Of a DNA stretch of 64,000 bases, positions 18,856 through 27,525 are shown piece by piece (the stretch's first letter is position 1; the number at the start of each line of letters is the position of its first letter). The notes under the pieces are model-generated. The model searched no databases. It had not been told where the DNA came from and saw only the letters and a list, made by a program, of their open reading frames with translations. Source of the DNA: Hymenobacter perfusus (GTDB taxonomy: Bacteria; Bacteroidota; Bacteroidia; Cytophagales; Hymenobacteraceae). Location: contig NZ_RWIU01000003.1 of the NCBI RefSeq assembly GCF_003944765.1, positions 186,001 through 250,000 on the forward strand, given 5' to 3'. Position numbers and translations under genes: made by a program.

Positions 18856-19668
18856 ATGACCATTCTCGATACCATCATTGCCCATAAGCGCCAGGAAGTT
18901 GCCACCCGCCAGAGCCTGGTGCCGGTGAAACTGCTGGAGCAGAGCTTCTACATGCCGGCCCAGCCGCTAAGCCTGCGCCGCTATCTGCTGCGCGACGACT
19001 TGAGCGGCATCATTGCCGAGTTCAAGCGTAAATCGCCCAGCAAGGGCATCATCAACGCCCACGCGCCGGTGGAGCGCACCACGCTGGGCTACATGCAGGC
19101 CGGCGCCTCGGCGCTGTCGGTGCTGACGGATATGGAGTTTTTCGGCGGCAGGAACGAGGACCTGACCACGGCCCGGCGCTTCAATTTCTGTCCCATCCTG
19201 CGCAAGGATTTCGTGGTGGACGAGTACCAGATCATCGAAGCCAAGAGCCTGGGGGCCGATGCCGTGCTGCTGATTGCGGCCGTGCTCACGGGCGAGGAAG
19301 TGCTGCGCCTGGGCCGGCTGGCCAAGAGCCTGGGCCTGGAAGTGCTGCTCGAAATCCACAACGCCGAGGAGCTGGACAAAACCCTGCACCCCGACGCCGT
19401 GACCCTGGTGGGCGTCAACAACCGTAACCTGCACGACTTCTCCGTGAGCCTCGACACTTCCGGCGAGCTGGCCCAGCGCATCCCCGACGAGTACGTGAAG
19501 GTGACCGAAAGCGGCCTGACCACCGCCGCCGACATCGAAGCCCTGCGCGCCGTGGGCTACCGCGGCTTCCTGATGGGCGAAACCTTCATGCGCCACTCCC
19601 GCCCCGAAAAAGCCTGCGCCGCCCTAGTGCAGCAGCTCCGCGCCACTGAGGCGGTAACGTTGTTGTAA
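18856..19668 (+). CDS. trpC: indole-3-glycerol phosphate synthase
   Basis: This 270-residue TIM-barrel enzyme closes the indole ring from CdRP, the fourth step of Trp synthesis. Family motifs are IIAEFKRKSPSKG, SVLTDMEFFGG, ILRKDFVVDEYQI, GVNNRNLHDF and TESGLTT, covering the phosphate site and the catalytic Lys and Glu residues. The length is that of a monofunctional TrpC; TrpF is encoded separately downstream. It follows trpD after a repeat-filled spacer of 99 bases. Confidence 0.96.
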   Translation: MTILDTIIAHKRQEVATRQSLVPVKLLEQSFYMPAQPLSLRRYLLRDDLSGIIAEFKRKSPSKGIINAHAPVERTTLGYMQAGASALSVLTDMEFFGGRNEDLTTARRFNFCPILRKDFVVDEYQIIEAKSLGADAVLLIAAVLTGEEVLRLGRLAKSLGLEVLLEIHNAEELDKTLHPDAVTLVGVNNRNLHDFSVSLDTSGELAQRIPDEYVKVTESGLTTAADIEALRAVGYRGFLMGETFMRHSRPEKACAALVQQLRATEAVTLL

Positions 19669-19681
19669 AAGCCAGAACGGG

Positions 19682-19779
19682 GTAGAGACGCAATATTTTG
19701 CGTCTCGTCGTTGAACGACAAGCACCGCGCATATCAAATAACATCAGCAACGGGGAGACGCAAAATATTGCGTCTCTAC
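19682..19779. repeat. inverted repeat IR-A, copy 2 (trpC-trpF spacer)
   Basis: The same terminal arms as copy 1 (GTAGAGACGCAATATT and its complement) and the same inner boxes. It ends 11 bases before the trpF ATG. Confidence 0.85.
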
Positions 19780-19790
19780 ACCCACCACAC

Positions 19791-20438
19791 ATGCCCACCA
19801 ACTCCCACCACACGCCCCACCTCAAAGTCTGCGGGATGGCTGATGCCGACAGCCTGCGGGCAGTGGCGGCGCTGCGGCCCGATTTTCTGGGGTTCATCTT
19901 CTACCCGCAGTCGAAGCGGTACGTGGGGGAGCGGCTGCCGGCGGCGGCGGCGCGGGCGTTGCCGGCCGCCATCCGCAAGGTGGGCGTGTTCGTGGACGAC
20001 GACGCGGCCACGGTGCTGGCGCGGGTGCGGGAGTTTGATTTGCAGCTGGCCCAACTCCACGGCCACGAAACGCCCGAAACCTGCGCCGCAGTGCGGGCCG
20101 GGGGCGTGCCGGTGGTGAAGGCGTTTGCGGTAGGCGAGGGGTTCGATTTCGCGCAGCTCCGGCCCTACGTGGGCTGCGTGGATTACTTCCTCTTCGACAC
20201 GGCCGGCGCGCAGCCCGGCGGCAACGGCACCGCCTTCGACTGGATGCTGCTGCGGGACTACAACCTGCCGGTGCCGTACTTTCTGGCCGGCGGTATCGGG
20301 CCGGAGCACGCGGCGGCGCTGCGCAACCTTCGGCTGCCCGGCCTGTTTGCCCTGGACCTGAACAGCCGCTTCGAAACCGCCCCGGGCACCAAGGACGCCG
20401 GCCGGCTGGATGCTTTTTTTCAGGAACTGAGAGCATAA
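19791..20438 (+). CDS. trpF: phosphoribosylanthranilate isomerase
   Basis: A 215-residue TIM-barrel isomerase converting PRA to CdRP. The start is the ATG at 19791, because LKVCGMAD, the family N-terminus with the catalytic Cys, follows at once; an in-frame ATG further upstream would translate through repeat IR-A. Other motifs are FIFYPQSKRYVG, QLHGHE, the catalytic Asp in FDTAG, and FLAGGIGPEHA. Its place between trpC and the NMT1-like gene fits co-transcription with the operon. Confidence 0.94.
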   Translation: MPTNSHHTPHLKVCGMADADSLRAVAALRPDFLGFIFYPQSKRYVGERLPAAAARALPAAIRKVGVFVDDDAATVLARVREFDLQLAQLHGHETPETCAAVRAGGVPVVKAFAVGEGFDFAQLRPYVGCVDYFLFDTAGAQPGGNGTAFDWMLLRDYNLPVPYFLAGGIGPEHAAALRNLRLPGLFALDLNSRFETAPGTKDAGRLDAFFQELRA

Positions 20439-20491
20439 TAAGCCAGCATCATACACAGGTAGATTGAGGTAAAGACGGTTACACGGAAGCT

Positions 20492-21400
20492 ATGAGCGAA
20501 ATAAAGATTGCGCTGGACTGGACGGTAAACACCAACCACACGGGCTTCGTAGTGGCCCAGGAGTTGGGCTGGTACGCGCAGCACGGGCTGGAAGTCGAGC
20601 TGCTGACCCCGGAGGCCGACAACTACGCCCTGACTCCGGCCAAGAAGGTAGAGCTGGGCCAGGCCGATTTTGCGCTTTGCCCGCTGGAAAGCATCATCAG
20701 CTACCGCATCAAGGCCCAGCCGTTCGACGCCATAGCCGTGGCCGCCCTGCTGACGGCAGACTTGAGCAGCATCGTGACGCTCAAGCGCCCGGATATTCAG
20801 TCGCCCAAAGATTTGGCCGGCAAAATCTACGCCTCGTACCAGGCTCGCTACGAAGACCAGATAGTGGCGAAAATGCTGGAAAACGACGGCGCTACCGGCC
20901 CGCTGACCATTACCTACCCCGAGAAGCTGGGCATTTGGAACACGCTGCTGCAGCAGCAGGCCGACGCGACCTGGATTTTCGATAACTGGGAAGGCGTGCA
21001 GGCCCGGCAGCAGGGCGTGGAGCTAACCAGCTTCCGCCTGGCCGAGTATGGCATTCCGTACGGCTATTCGCCCGTCATCATGGCGTCGGAAAAGCGGGTG
21101 CTGGAAAACGGGAAGGCTTACCGGACGTTTCTGCGGGTGTCCAGGCAGGGCTTCCTGCATGCCAAAGACCACCCGGAAGAGGCGGTAGCACTGCTGCAAA
21201 AGCTAGTGCCGGCCGCCGACCGCAACCCCGGTTTCCTGCTCGAAAGCCAGCAGTACACGGCCGAATACTACGGTAGTGGCCCTGGCTGGGGCCACATGAG
21301 CCCTGCCAAGGTGCAGCGCTACCTGGACTGGCTGGCCGAGCATGGCCTAGAAACCCGGAAGCTGCCGCTGTCGGAAGTCATGACCAACGACCTGTTATAA
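20492..21400 (+). CDS. NMT1/THI5-like substrate-binding protein without signal peptide
   Basis: A 302-residue protein with the periplasmic-binding fold of the NMT1/THI5 (SsuA-like) family: [20 protein letters not shown] near the N-terminus, then [18 protein letters not shown] and a second lobe with [11 protein letters not shown]. Members are usually ABC-transporter substrate binders or, in yeast, the THI5 pyrimidine synthase. This one has no signal peptide or lipobox and begins [10 protein letters not shown], so it is probably cytoplasmic. The Cys-rich CCCFC motif of THI5 is absent. No permease or ATPase gene is near. It is co-oriented between trpF and trpB. Its function is unknown; an aromatic or thiamine-related ligand is possible. 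Confidence 0.75.
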   Translation: MSEIKIALDWTVNTNHTGFVVAQELGWYAQHGLEVELLTPEADNYALTPAKKVELGQADFALCPLESIISYRIKAQPFDAIAVAALLTADLSSIVTLKRPDIQSPKDLAGKIYASYQARYEDQIVAKMLENDGATGPLTITYPEKLGIWNTLLQQQADATWIFDNWEGVQARQQGVELTSFRLAEYGIPYGYSPVIMASEKRVLENGKAYRTFLRVSRQGFLHAKDHPEEAVALLQKLVPAADRNPGFLLESQQYTAEYYGSGPGWGHMSPAKVQRYLDWLAEHGLETRKLPLSEVMTNDLL

Positions 21401-21486
21401 GAACCCTTTTTTTGCGTCTGATTTCGCGGGGGAATCCACTGCGAGACCCTGCGCCACCCACCCCGAGACACTGCGAGAAACCAACC

Positions 21487-22683
21487 ATGAAACCAACCTA
21501 CCAACAACCCACGGAGCGCGGCTATTACGGCCAGTTCGGGGGCGCGTTCATTCCCGAAATGCTCTACCCCAACGTGGAAGAGCTGCGCCAGCAATACCTG
21601 AGCATCATGGCCGAGCCGGAGTTCCAGCAGGAATACCAGCAGCTGCTGCGCGACTACGTGGGCCGGCCCACGCCCTTGTTCGAGGCCAAGCGGCTGTCGG
21701 CCAAGTACAACACCCGCATCTACCTCAAGCGCGAGGACCTCTGCCACACTGGCGCCCACAAGGTGAACAACACTGTGGGGCAGATTCTGCTGGCCAAGCG
21801 CCTGGGCAAAACGCGCATCATTGCCGAAACCGGCGCCGGCCAGCACGGCGTGGCCACCGCCACGGTGTGCGCCCTGATGGGCATGGAGTGCATCGTGTAC
21901 ATGGGTGAAATCGATATGGAGCGGCAGAAGCCCAACGTGTACCGCATGCGCCTGCTGGGGGCCGAGGTGCGGGCGGCCATGAGCGGCAGCCGCACCCTCA
22001 AGGACGCCACCAACGAGGCCATCCGCGACTGGATTTCGAACCCCGTTGACACGCACTACATTATCGGCTCGGTGGTCGGCCCGCACCCGTACCCCGATCT
22101 GGTAGCGCGCCTGCAGGCCGTTATCAGCGAGGAAATGCGCAAGCAGCTGCTGGAAAAAACCGGCTCCGAGCTGCCCCAGTATGTGGTGGCCTGCGTGGGC
22201 GGCGGCTCCAACGCGGCCGGCGCGTTCTACCATTTCCTGGAGGAGCCCTCGGTGCAGCTGGTGGCTGTGGAAGCGGCCGGACACGGCATCTACTCGGGCC
22301 ACTCAGCCGCCACTTCGGTACTGGGTACGCCGGGCGTGATTCATGGCAGCCGCACGCTGCTGATGCAGGACGAGGACGGCCAGATTACCGAGCCCTACTC
22401 CATTTCCGCCGGCCTCGACTACCCCGGTATCGGGCCGCTGCACGCCTTCCTGGCCGATTCCAAGCGCGCCCGTTTCATCAGCATCGAAGATGAGCAGGCC
22501 CTGAAAGCCGTGGCCGAATGCAGCCGCCTCGAAGGCATCATCCCGGCCCTGGAAACCGCCCACGCCCTGGCCGCCCTCGACCAGCTCGGCGCCGGACCCG
22601 ACGACGTGGTGGTCATCAACCTCTCCGGCCGCGGCGACAAGGACCTGGAAACCTACATCAAGTACGCTGACGCCATTATGTAA
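21487..22683 (+). CDS. trpB: tryptophan synthase beta chain
   Basis: A 398-residue PLP enzyme that condenses indole with serine to make tryptophan. The ATG at 21487 gives the standard N-terminus ([14 protein letters not shown]); an in-frame upstream ATG at 21412 would add 25 non-conserved residues. PLP Lys92 lies in HTGAHKVNN, the phosphate loop is VGGGSNAAG, and RGDKD is near the C-terminus. It is a TrpB1-type subunit that works with TrpA, the next gene. It is separated from trpA by an IR-D repeat. Confidence 0.97.
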   Translation: MKPTYQQPTERGYYGQFGGAFIPEMLYPNVEELRQQYLSIMAEPEFQQEYQQLLRDYVGRPTPLFEAKRLSAKYNTRIYLKREDLCHTGAHKVNNTVGQILLAKRLGKTRIIAETGAGQHGVATATVCALMGMECIVYMGEIDMERQKPNVYRMRLLGAEVRAAMSGSRTLKDATNEAIRDWISNPVDTHYIIGSVVGPHPYPDLVARLQAVISEEMRKQLLEKTGSELPQYVVACVGGGSNAAGAFYHFLEEPSVQLVAVEAAGHGIYSGHSAATSVLGTPGVIHGSRTLLMQDEDGQITEPYSISAGLDYPGIGPLHAFLADSKRARFISIEDEQALKAVAECSRLEGIIPALETAHALAALDQLGAGPDDVVVINLSGRGDKDLETYIKYADAIM

Positions 22684-22695
22684 CGCCCAAACCGT

Positions 22696-22796
22696 CTGTC
22701 ATCCTGAGCGCAGCGAAGGACCTTATCACGCGTGAACGACATCGTTCAGTAATAAACCAACCGTGATAAGGTCCTTCGCTCCGCTCAGGATGACAG
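22696..22796. repeat. inverted repeat IR-D, copy 1 (trpB-trpA spacer)
   Basis: CTGTCATCCTGAGCG and its complement form the ends, with AAGGACCTTATCACG and CGTGATAAGGTCCTT inside. A second copy lies at 34843-34927. Confidence 0.8.
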
Positions 22797-22806
22797 GGCC
22801 GCTGAT

Positions 22807-23586
22807 ATGAACCGAATCAAAGACGCCTTCGAAAAGAAGCAGAAAAACCTGCTCAACATCTACTTCACGGCCGGCTACCCCCGCCTGCACGACACGGTGC
22901 CCATCCTCAAAGCCTTGAGCGAGTCCGGGGCCGACCTCATCGAAATTGGGATGCCGTTTTCGGATCCGCTGGCCGATGGGCCGGTAATTCAGGCCAGCAG
23001 CACCGTGGCGTTGCAGAACGGCATGAACCTGCGGGTGCTGTTCGAGCAGCTGCAAGGCATCCGGGAGAGCGTGCCCGAAACGCCGATTCTGCTGATGGGC
23101 TACCTCAACCCGGTGATGCAATTCGGGGTGGACAACTTCTGCCGCGAAGCCGCCGCCGCCGGGGCCGATGGCATCATCCTGCCCGACCTGCCCCTCGACG
23201 ACTACGTGGCCGAGTACCAGGACATCTTCCGTCGCCACAACCTGCGGCCGGTGTTCCTCATCACCCCGCAAACCGCCCCGGAGCGCATCCGCCGCATCGA
23301 CGAGCTGACGGATTCGTTCCTCTACCTCGTGTCGGGCCCCGGCACTACGGGTGGGGCCAACACCCAGGCCGAGGGCGTGCAGGAAGCCTATTTCCAGCGT
23401 ATCGAGGCCATGAATCTGCGCAACCCCCGCCTCATCGGCTTCGGCATTGGCGACAAAGCCTCGTTCCAGAATGCCTGCCAGTACGCAGAGGGTGCCATCA
23501 TCGGCTCCGCCTTCATCCGCGCCCTCGACGGCGTGGACGACGCCCCGGCCGCAGCTAAGCGGTTTGTTTCTTCTGTGCTGGCTTAA
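22807..23586 (+). CDS. trpA: tryptophan synthase alpha chain
   Basis: A 259-residue TIM-barrel subunit that cleaves indole-3-glycerol phosphate to indole and glyceraldehyde-3-phosphate. The catalytic Glu in LIEIGMPFSDPLADGP and Asp in GIILPDLPLDDY are present, as is the phosphate loop GFGIGD and the TGG in SGPGTTGGAN. It ends the Trp-specific part of the operon; aroF follows after a 201-base spacer filled by repeats. Confidence 0.96.
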   Translation: MNRIKDAFEKKQKNLLNIYFTAGYPRLHDTVPILKALSESGADLIEIGMPFSDPLADGPVIQASSTVALQNGMNLRVLFEQLQGIRESVPETPILLMGYLNPVMQFGVDNFCREAAAAGADGIILPDLPLDDYVAEYQDIFRRHNLRPVFLITPQTAPERIRRIDELTDSFLYLVSGPGTTGGANTQAEGVQEAYFQRIEAMNLRNPRLIGFGIGDKASFQNACQYAEGAIIGSAFIRALDGVDDAPAAAKRFVSSVLA

Positions 23587-23603
23587 GCACCATCCAATAG
23601 AAC

Positions 23604-23761
23604 GTCATGCTGAGCGCAGTCGAAGCATCTCTACCGCTGGCTAACTCATTTTGAATGAATGATAACCGCTCCATAGCCCAGGGTTTAAACCCTGGGCTAT
23701 GGAGAACGGCCACCGAAGCGGTAGAGATGCTTCGACTACGTTCCGCTTTGCTCAGCATGAC
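23604..23761. repeat. inverted repeat IR-B, copy 1, with inserted 32-bp palindrome
   Basis: The ends are GTCATGCTGAGCGCAGTCGA and a near-complement ending GCTCAGCATGAC. Inside, 23671-23702 is a perfect 32-bp palindrome reading CCATAGCCCAGGGTTT then its complement. The composite suggests one palindromic element sitting within another. Confidence 0.8.
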
Positions 23762-23787
23762 GTGCTGGTATTTTTCTTTCTCCCCAC

Positions 23788-24801
23788 ATGATCATCCAAC
23801 TCGACCCCCACATCACCGAAGCCCAGAAAGCCGCTATTGAAGCCCGGATTCTGGAGCTGAAATACAAAGCTACAGAGGTGAAAACCCAGCGCGCCCACTA
23901 CCTGGTGGCCATCGGCAAGGCCGATGTGGACCTGCGCGCCATCGGCCAGCTGCCCGGCATCCTGGACATCCACCGCGTATCCGACGACTACAAGCTGGTG
24001 AGCCGCAAGTGGCGCGTGCGCCCCACCGTCCTCGACCTCGGCGACGGGGTGCGCATCGGGGAAGGCTCGCTCACGCTGGCCGCCGGCCCGTGCAGCATCG
24101 AAAGCGAAAAGCAGATGGAGCTGATTATGCAGCACCTCGTGGACAACGACGTGCGCATCATGCGCGGGGGCGTGTTCAAGCCCCGCTCGTCGCCGTACGC
24201 GTTTCGCGGTTTGGGCATGGAAGGCCTGAAGGATTTCCACCGCATGGCCCGGGAACGGGGCATCAAGATTGTGACGGAGGTGATGCAGGTGTCGCAGGTG
24301 GAGGAGATGCACGACTACGTGGACGTGTTCCAGGTGGGGGCGCGCAACACCCAGAATTTCAACCTGCTCGACGCCCTGGGCGGCGTGGATAAGCCGGTGA
24401 TGATTAAGCGTGGCATCTCGGGCACCATCGAGGAGCTGCTGTCGTCGGCCGAGTACGTGTTTTCGGGCGGCAACGAGAAGCTGATTCTCTGCGAGCGGGG
24501 CATCCGCACCTTCGAAACCGCCTCGCGCAACACGTTGGATTTGAACGCCGTGCCCATCCTGAAGGAGAAAACCCACCTGCCCGTCATCGTGGACCCCTCC
24601 CACGGCATCGGCATCCGCGAATACGTGCCCACCATGGCGCTGGCCGGCGTCATGGCCGGTGCCGATGGCATCATCTACGAAGCCCACGAGAAGCCCGAAG
24701 AAGCTGCTTCCGACGGTGCCCAGACTCTGAATTTCGCCGAGTCGGAACGCCTGATCCGCAACCTGCGCAAAGTGTACGCCCTGCGCCAGGAGCTGGAATA
24801 A
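23788..24801 (+). CDS. aroF: 3-deoxy-7-phosphoheptulonate (DAHP) synthase, type I beta
   Basis: This 337-residue enzyme condenses PEP and erythrose-4-phosphate, the entry step of the shikimate pathway. Residues 1-90 form a ferredoxin-like regulatory domain, as in the Thermotoga-type enzyme where it mediates Phe/Tyr inhibition; no chorismate mutase domain is fused. The core shows AAGPCSIESE, MRGGVFKPRSSPYAFRG, QVGARN and VDPSHGIGIR. Placement at the end of the trp operon would raise chorismate supply together with Trp synthesis. The operon terminator is about 260 bases downstream. Confidence 0.93.
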   Translation: MIIQLDPHITEAQKAAIEARILELKYKATEVKTQRAHYLVAIGKADVDLRAIGQLPGILDIHRVSDDYKLVSRKWRVRPTVLDLGDGVRIGEGSLTLAAGPCSIESEKQMELIMQHLVDNDVRIMRGGVFKPRSSPYAFRGLGMEGLKDFHRMARERGIKIVTEVMQVSQVEEMHDYVDVFQVGARNTQNFNLLDALGGVDKPVMIKRGISGTIEELLSSAEYVFSGGNEKLILCERGIRTFETASRNTLDLNAVPILKEKTHLPVIVDPSHGIGIREYVPTMALAGVMAGADGIIYEAHEKPEEAASDGAQTLNFAESERLIRNLRKVYALRQELE

Positions 24802-24826
24802 GCGAGTTGGGTAGGCAAAAAAGGCC

Positions 24827-24919
24827 GTCATGCTGAGCTTGTCGAAGCATCTCGCGTGCTGACGTTGGGGTAGTAATCCAGTGTCAGCACGCGAGATGCT
24901 TCGGCAAGCTCAGCATGAC
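24827..24919. repeat. inverted repeat IR-B, copy 2
   Basis: GTCATGCTGAGCTTG, TCGAAGCATCTCGCGTGCTG and their complements form a nearly perfect hairpin about 93 bases long. It is followed within 35 bases by an IR-A copy. Confidence 0.8.
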
Positions 24920-24953
24920 GTTCTATTCGGTTTCAGATGCAATTCAGCAAGAT

Positions 24954-25052
24954 GTAGAGACGTGACACTTCGCGTCTCGTCGTTGAACGGACGGAACCGC
25001 ACCACTCAAAACAACATCAGCAACGACGAGACTCCAACTATTGCGTCTCTAC
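24954..25052. repeat. inverted repeat IR-A, copy 3
   Basis: The ends are GTAGAGACG and CGTCTCTAC, with the conserved boxes TCGTTGAACGG and AACAACATCAGCAACG. The right inner arm has diverged (CTCCAACTATT), so the stem is less perfect than in copies 1 and 2. Confidence 0.8.
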
Positions 25053-25059
25053 ATCACAC

Positions 25060-25097
25060 AACCCGCCCCGGCCTATGGAAGCCGGGCCGGGTTTTTT
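25060..25097 (+). terminator. terminator of the trp operon
   Basis: Arms 25060-25072 and 25081-25093 form a GC-rich stem (AACCCG/CGGGTT ends) with an 8-base loop, running into a T6 tract. It closes the trp-aroF transcript before the AraC-type gene. Confidence 0.75.
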
Positions 25098-25134
25098 ATA
25101 TAGCCGAAACCCGATCTACTGCTACCTTGCCGGT

Positions 25135-26496
25135 ATGTTCTTCGGTTTCAACCTCTACAGCGGCTTGCTGCTGCCGTTTTTCCTGCAAGGCATCATTGTG
25201 GCGGCGGTGCTGTGGGCGCGGCGGCGGCGCGAGGATACGGCGGCCGACGGCTGGCTGGCGCTGCTACTGCTGCTGTTTGCCGTGCGGCTGGCTCAGTGGA
25301 TGCTGGGCTTTGCTGGCTGGTACGACTCGCACGATGCCCGCACGACGTTCATGTTTTACTGGCCGTTTAGCAACTGGCTGGCGGTGGGGCCGACGCTGTA
25401 TTTCTACTTCCGCAGCCTCACCAACCAGGAGTTCCGAATGGAACGGCGGCATTGGTGGCACTTTGCGCCCGCGCTGGCGGTGGTGGCGTGGATGTTGATG
25501 GTATTCAGTTACGATATTGGCTGGTGGCACGGGCTGCTAGGCCAGCCGCTGATATCCCACTTCGGCACCAAAGGCCAGCTGGCCAGCTGGGCCGACTACC
25601 AGCCCATCGGGCTGCTGGCCGATACGCTCGGCTACCTCTCGGTGCTGGCCTACGCGGTGCATACGCTGCGCGCCTACCGCGCCTACGCCCGCTACCTCAA
25701 CGACAACTTCTCCGATACCGAGCAGCTCCGGTTCCGGTGGCTGCGCAACGTGCTGGTGGCCGTGGTGGTAGGCACCGGCGTCACGTTGGTGTTCGGGGTT
25801 GTTAACCTCTTCATCACGCCCCTGAACTATGTGCAGAACTGGTACGATTACCTGTTCACAGGCCTGCTGATCTACTACCTCAGTATCTCGGGCCTGCTGA
25901 CGGGTTACCGCCTCGCCGCCCTGCGCTTCCAGTTGCCAGCCGCCGCCGCTCCGTCTGCAACCTCGTTACTAACGGTGGAAGCCGCCACCGGAGTATCTGT
26001 TGCCATTGCACCAGTTGCAGACGAAAGGACAGTTGCCGATGCGTTACCCGGGGTGCCTGAAATAACTGTTTCGCCCGCCGCGTCGGCTACCAGTGTACCA
26101 TTGATGGCCGACGCGGCGGCCGAAGCGCCAGTTGAAGCGGCCGCCGAGCCCGATGCAGAGTTGGCCCGCTGGACGGCCCGGTTGCTGGCCCACATGCAAA
26201 CTGCCCGGCCCTACCTGGAGCCCGAGCTGACGCTAGGCGAGCTGGCTACCCAGCTGCGTACCAACACGTCCTGGCTCTCGAAGGTCATCAACTCCGGCTG
26301 CGGCCAGAACTTCAACGACTTCATCAACGAATACCGGGTGCGCGAGGCCGAGCGCCGCCTCCGCGACCCGCAGTTCCGCCACTACACGCTACTGGCCGTG
26401 GCCCTGGAAGCCGGCTTCAACTCCAAGTCCACATTCAACCGCGTCTTTAAAAAGCTCCGTGGCCAGACCCCCAGCGAAGCCGCCCGGCAGCTGTAG
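25135..26496 (+). CDS. membrane-anchored AraC-type transcriptional regulator
   Basis: A 453-residue regulator. The ATG at 25135 is chosen because MFFGFNLYSGLLLPFFLQ starts the first membrane helix, while an upstream in-frame ATG lies in the preceding terminator. Residues 1-255 hold about seven hydrophobic helices, as in the 7TM-AraC group. Residues 265-345 are an Ala/Pro/Val-rich low-complexity linker. The C-terminal 110 residues form the AraC HTH (LTLGELATQLRTNTSWLSKV, then GFNSKSTFNRVFKK). The stop TAG lies at the edge of an IR-A repeat. The ligand and target are unknown. Confidence 0.88.
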   Translation: MFFGFNLYSGLLLPFFLQGIIVAAVLWARRRREDTAADGWLALLLLLFAVRLAQWMLGFAGWYDSHDARTTFMFYWPFSNWLAVGPTLYFYFRSLTNQEFRMERRHWWHFAPALAVVAWMLMVFSYDIGWWHGLLGQPLISHFGTKGQLASWADYQPIGLLADTLGYLSVLAYAVHTLRAYRAYARYLNDNFSDTEQLRFRWLRNVLVAVVVGTGVTLVFGVVNLFITPLNYVQNWYDYLFTGLLIYYLSISGLLTGYRLAALRFQLPAAAAPSATSLLTVEAATGVSVAIAPVADERTVADALPGVPEITVSPAASATSVPLMADAAAEAPVEAAAEPDAELARWTARLLAHMQTARPYLEPELTLGELATQLRTNTSWLSKVINSGCGQNFNDFINEYRVREAERRLRDPQFRHYTLLAVALEAGFNSKSTFNRVFKKLRGQTPSEAARQL

Positions 26497-26648
26497 AGAC
26501 GCATGCTTGCGTCTAATCGTTGAAAGACCGGCCCCGCGCCAAGCACGATGTAGAGACGCGACACTTCGCGTCTCCGCGTTGAACGACCCGGAACTGCGCC
26601 AATCAAACAACTTCAGCAATAGCGAGACGCGAAGGGTCGCGTCTCTAC
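26493..26648. repeat. inverted repeat IR-A, copy 4 (composite)
   Basis: A truncated left half (26493 to about 26540, GTAGAGACGCATGCTTGCGTC) is followed by a complete element at 26550-26648. The GTAG at its left end supplies the stop codon of the AraC-type gene. Confidence 0.8.
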
Positions 26649-26761
26649 AGCTGCCGGGTGTCAAGCTATAAGTTGAGGCGTCCCAGGCCGTAAATCGGGG
26701 CGTTTGGGGGCGGCGGGGGCAGTTCCTTTGGGATATCGTTTCACTTCAACCTCCAATTGTC

Positions 26762-27148
26762 ATGCGTATTTCCCTGCCTTCCCGTCCGGCCGCCGTTGCC
26801 ACCTTCGCTGCCCTGTTGCTATTCATTACGGCCTGCTGGGCGGGTATTACGTCCAATCTGCTCATTGAGCCGGGCAAGCAGTTCGTGCTGGGCGGCGGCC
26901 AGCTGGGCGGCTTCAAAGTAGAAGCCCACAACGTGGGTAAAGTGCCGGTCGAATTCAAGGAGCGGCCCCGGGGCGGCGGCATCTTCGGCAAGACGACGCT
27001 GGCTCCCGGCGAGCGGGGCACGCTGCGGTTCATGGCCGGCTCCACGGCGCTGCTGCTCAACCCGTCTGCCCAGCAAGCCAAAGTAGACCTCAAAATCACC
27101 GGCGACACCCGGCTGAGCATGACCTACGAGCCCAACGGCCAGCTGTAA
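26762..27148 (+). CDS. small predicted lipoprotein, function unknown
   Basis: A 128-residue protein. A hydrophobic N-terminus ends in a plausible lipobox (LFITACWAG), which would anchor it in a membrane. The mature part has short beta-strand-like segments, a Gly-rich patch (LGGGQLGGFKVEAHNVG) and ends SMTYEPNGQL. I recognise no family. It stands alone between the AraC-type gene and the hydroxylase region, with no close neighbour on the same strand. Confidence 0.7.
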   Translation: MRISLPSRPAAVATFAALLLFITACWAGITSNLLIEPGKQFVLGGGQLGGFKVEAHNVGKVPVEFKERPRGGGIFGKTTLAPGERGTLRFMAGSTALLLNPSAQQAKVDLKITGDTRLSMTYEPNGQL

Positions 27149-27330
27149 TCCAGTATGCTAGATGGTGCCTGGTTTATGAGTCTTTAGCAGTTAATGCCTT
27201 CCGATTTGATAGTGTGTTGCTGATAATAGGTATTGTTATCCCGAAAATGACTCAAAGAAAAAAGGTATATTGACTGGAAAGTATGTGTATTGTATGGGAA
27301 GAGGGTATAAATAATAAGGCCGTTGAAAAC

Positions 27331-27359
27331 TTGTTTATTCCAGAAGTCTTCTATATTTG
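27331..27359 (+). promoter_or_regulatory. promoter of the first hydroxylase leader (TTG-N18-TATATTTG)
   Basis: TTG at 27331-27333 and TATATTTG at 27352-27359 are separated by 18 bases, a near-perfect Bacteroidota promoter. The leader ATG starts only 7 bases after the -7 element, so the transcript would be leaderless or nearly so. Confidence 0.8.
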
Positions 27360-27366
27360 CATCATC

Positions 27367-27453
27367 ATGCTGAACCTAAACGCGAAACGCTTTATGACCA
27401 TTAATCGTCCTGTCCAGGGCGAGGTCGGGCGCTTTTGCGGGTATGAAAGGTAG
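27367..27453 (+). CDS. putative leader peptide upstream of hydroxylase paralogue 1
   Basis: A 28-codon ORF ending TAG 27451-27453, located between a consensus promoter and a terminator. It reads MLNLNAKRFMTINRPVQG and continues EVGRFCGYER. It has two Phe codons (27391 and 27433) and one Tyr codon (27442) but no run of either. The stretch 27421-27430 (GAGGTCGGGC), within codons 19-22, can pair with 27493-27501 of the terminator's left arm with one bulged base, forming an antiterminator. A ribosome paused near the Phe23 codon would cover that arm. The layout supports attenuation; the sensed amino acid is uncertain. Confidence 0.6.
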   Translation: MLNLNAKRFMTINRPVQGEVGRFCGYER

Positions 27454-27491
27454 AACACAGCATGCTTCTCCTTCTCTGAAATCCACTTAAG

Positions 27492-27525
27492 AGCCCGACT
27501 CCTCCCCAGGAGCCGGGCTTTTTTT
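27492..27525 (+). terminator. attenuator terminator before hydroxylase paralogue 1
   Basis: Stem AGCCCG-CTCCT / AGGAG-CGGGCT with one A-C mismatch and loop CCCC, followed by seven T. It lies between the leader stop (27453) and the ATG at 27542. Confidence 0.85.

Noticed and set aside
19698..19790. Longer N-terminus of trpF
   Set aside because: The extension translates the IR-A repeat; the conserved LKVCGM start follows ATG 19791.
20492..21400. Identification as a THI5-type pyrimidine synthase
   Set aside because: The Cys-rich CCCFC motif is missing and only one Cys is seen in the protein, so only the broad family is called.
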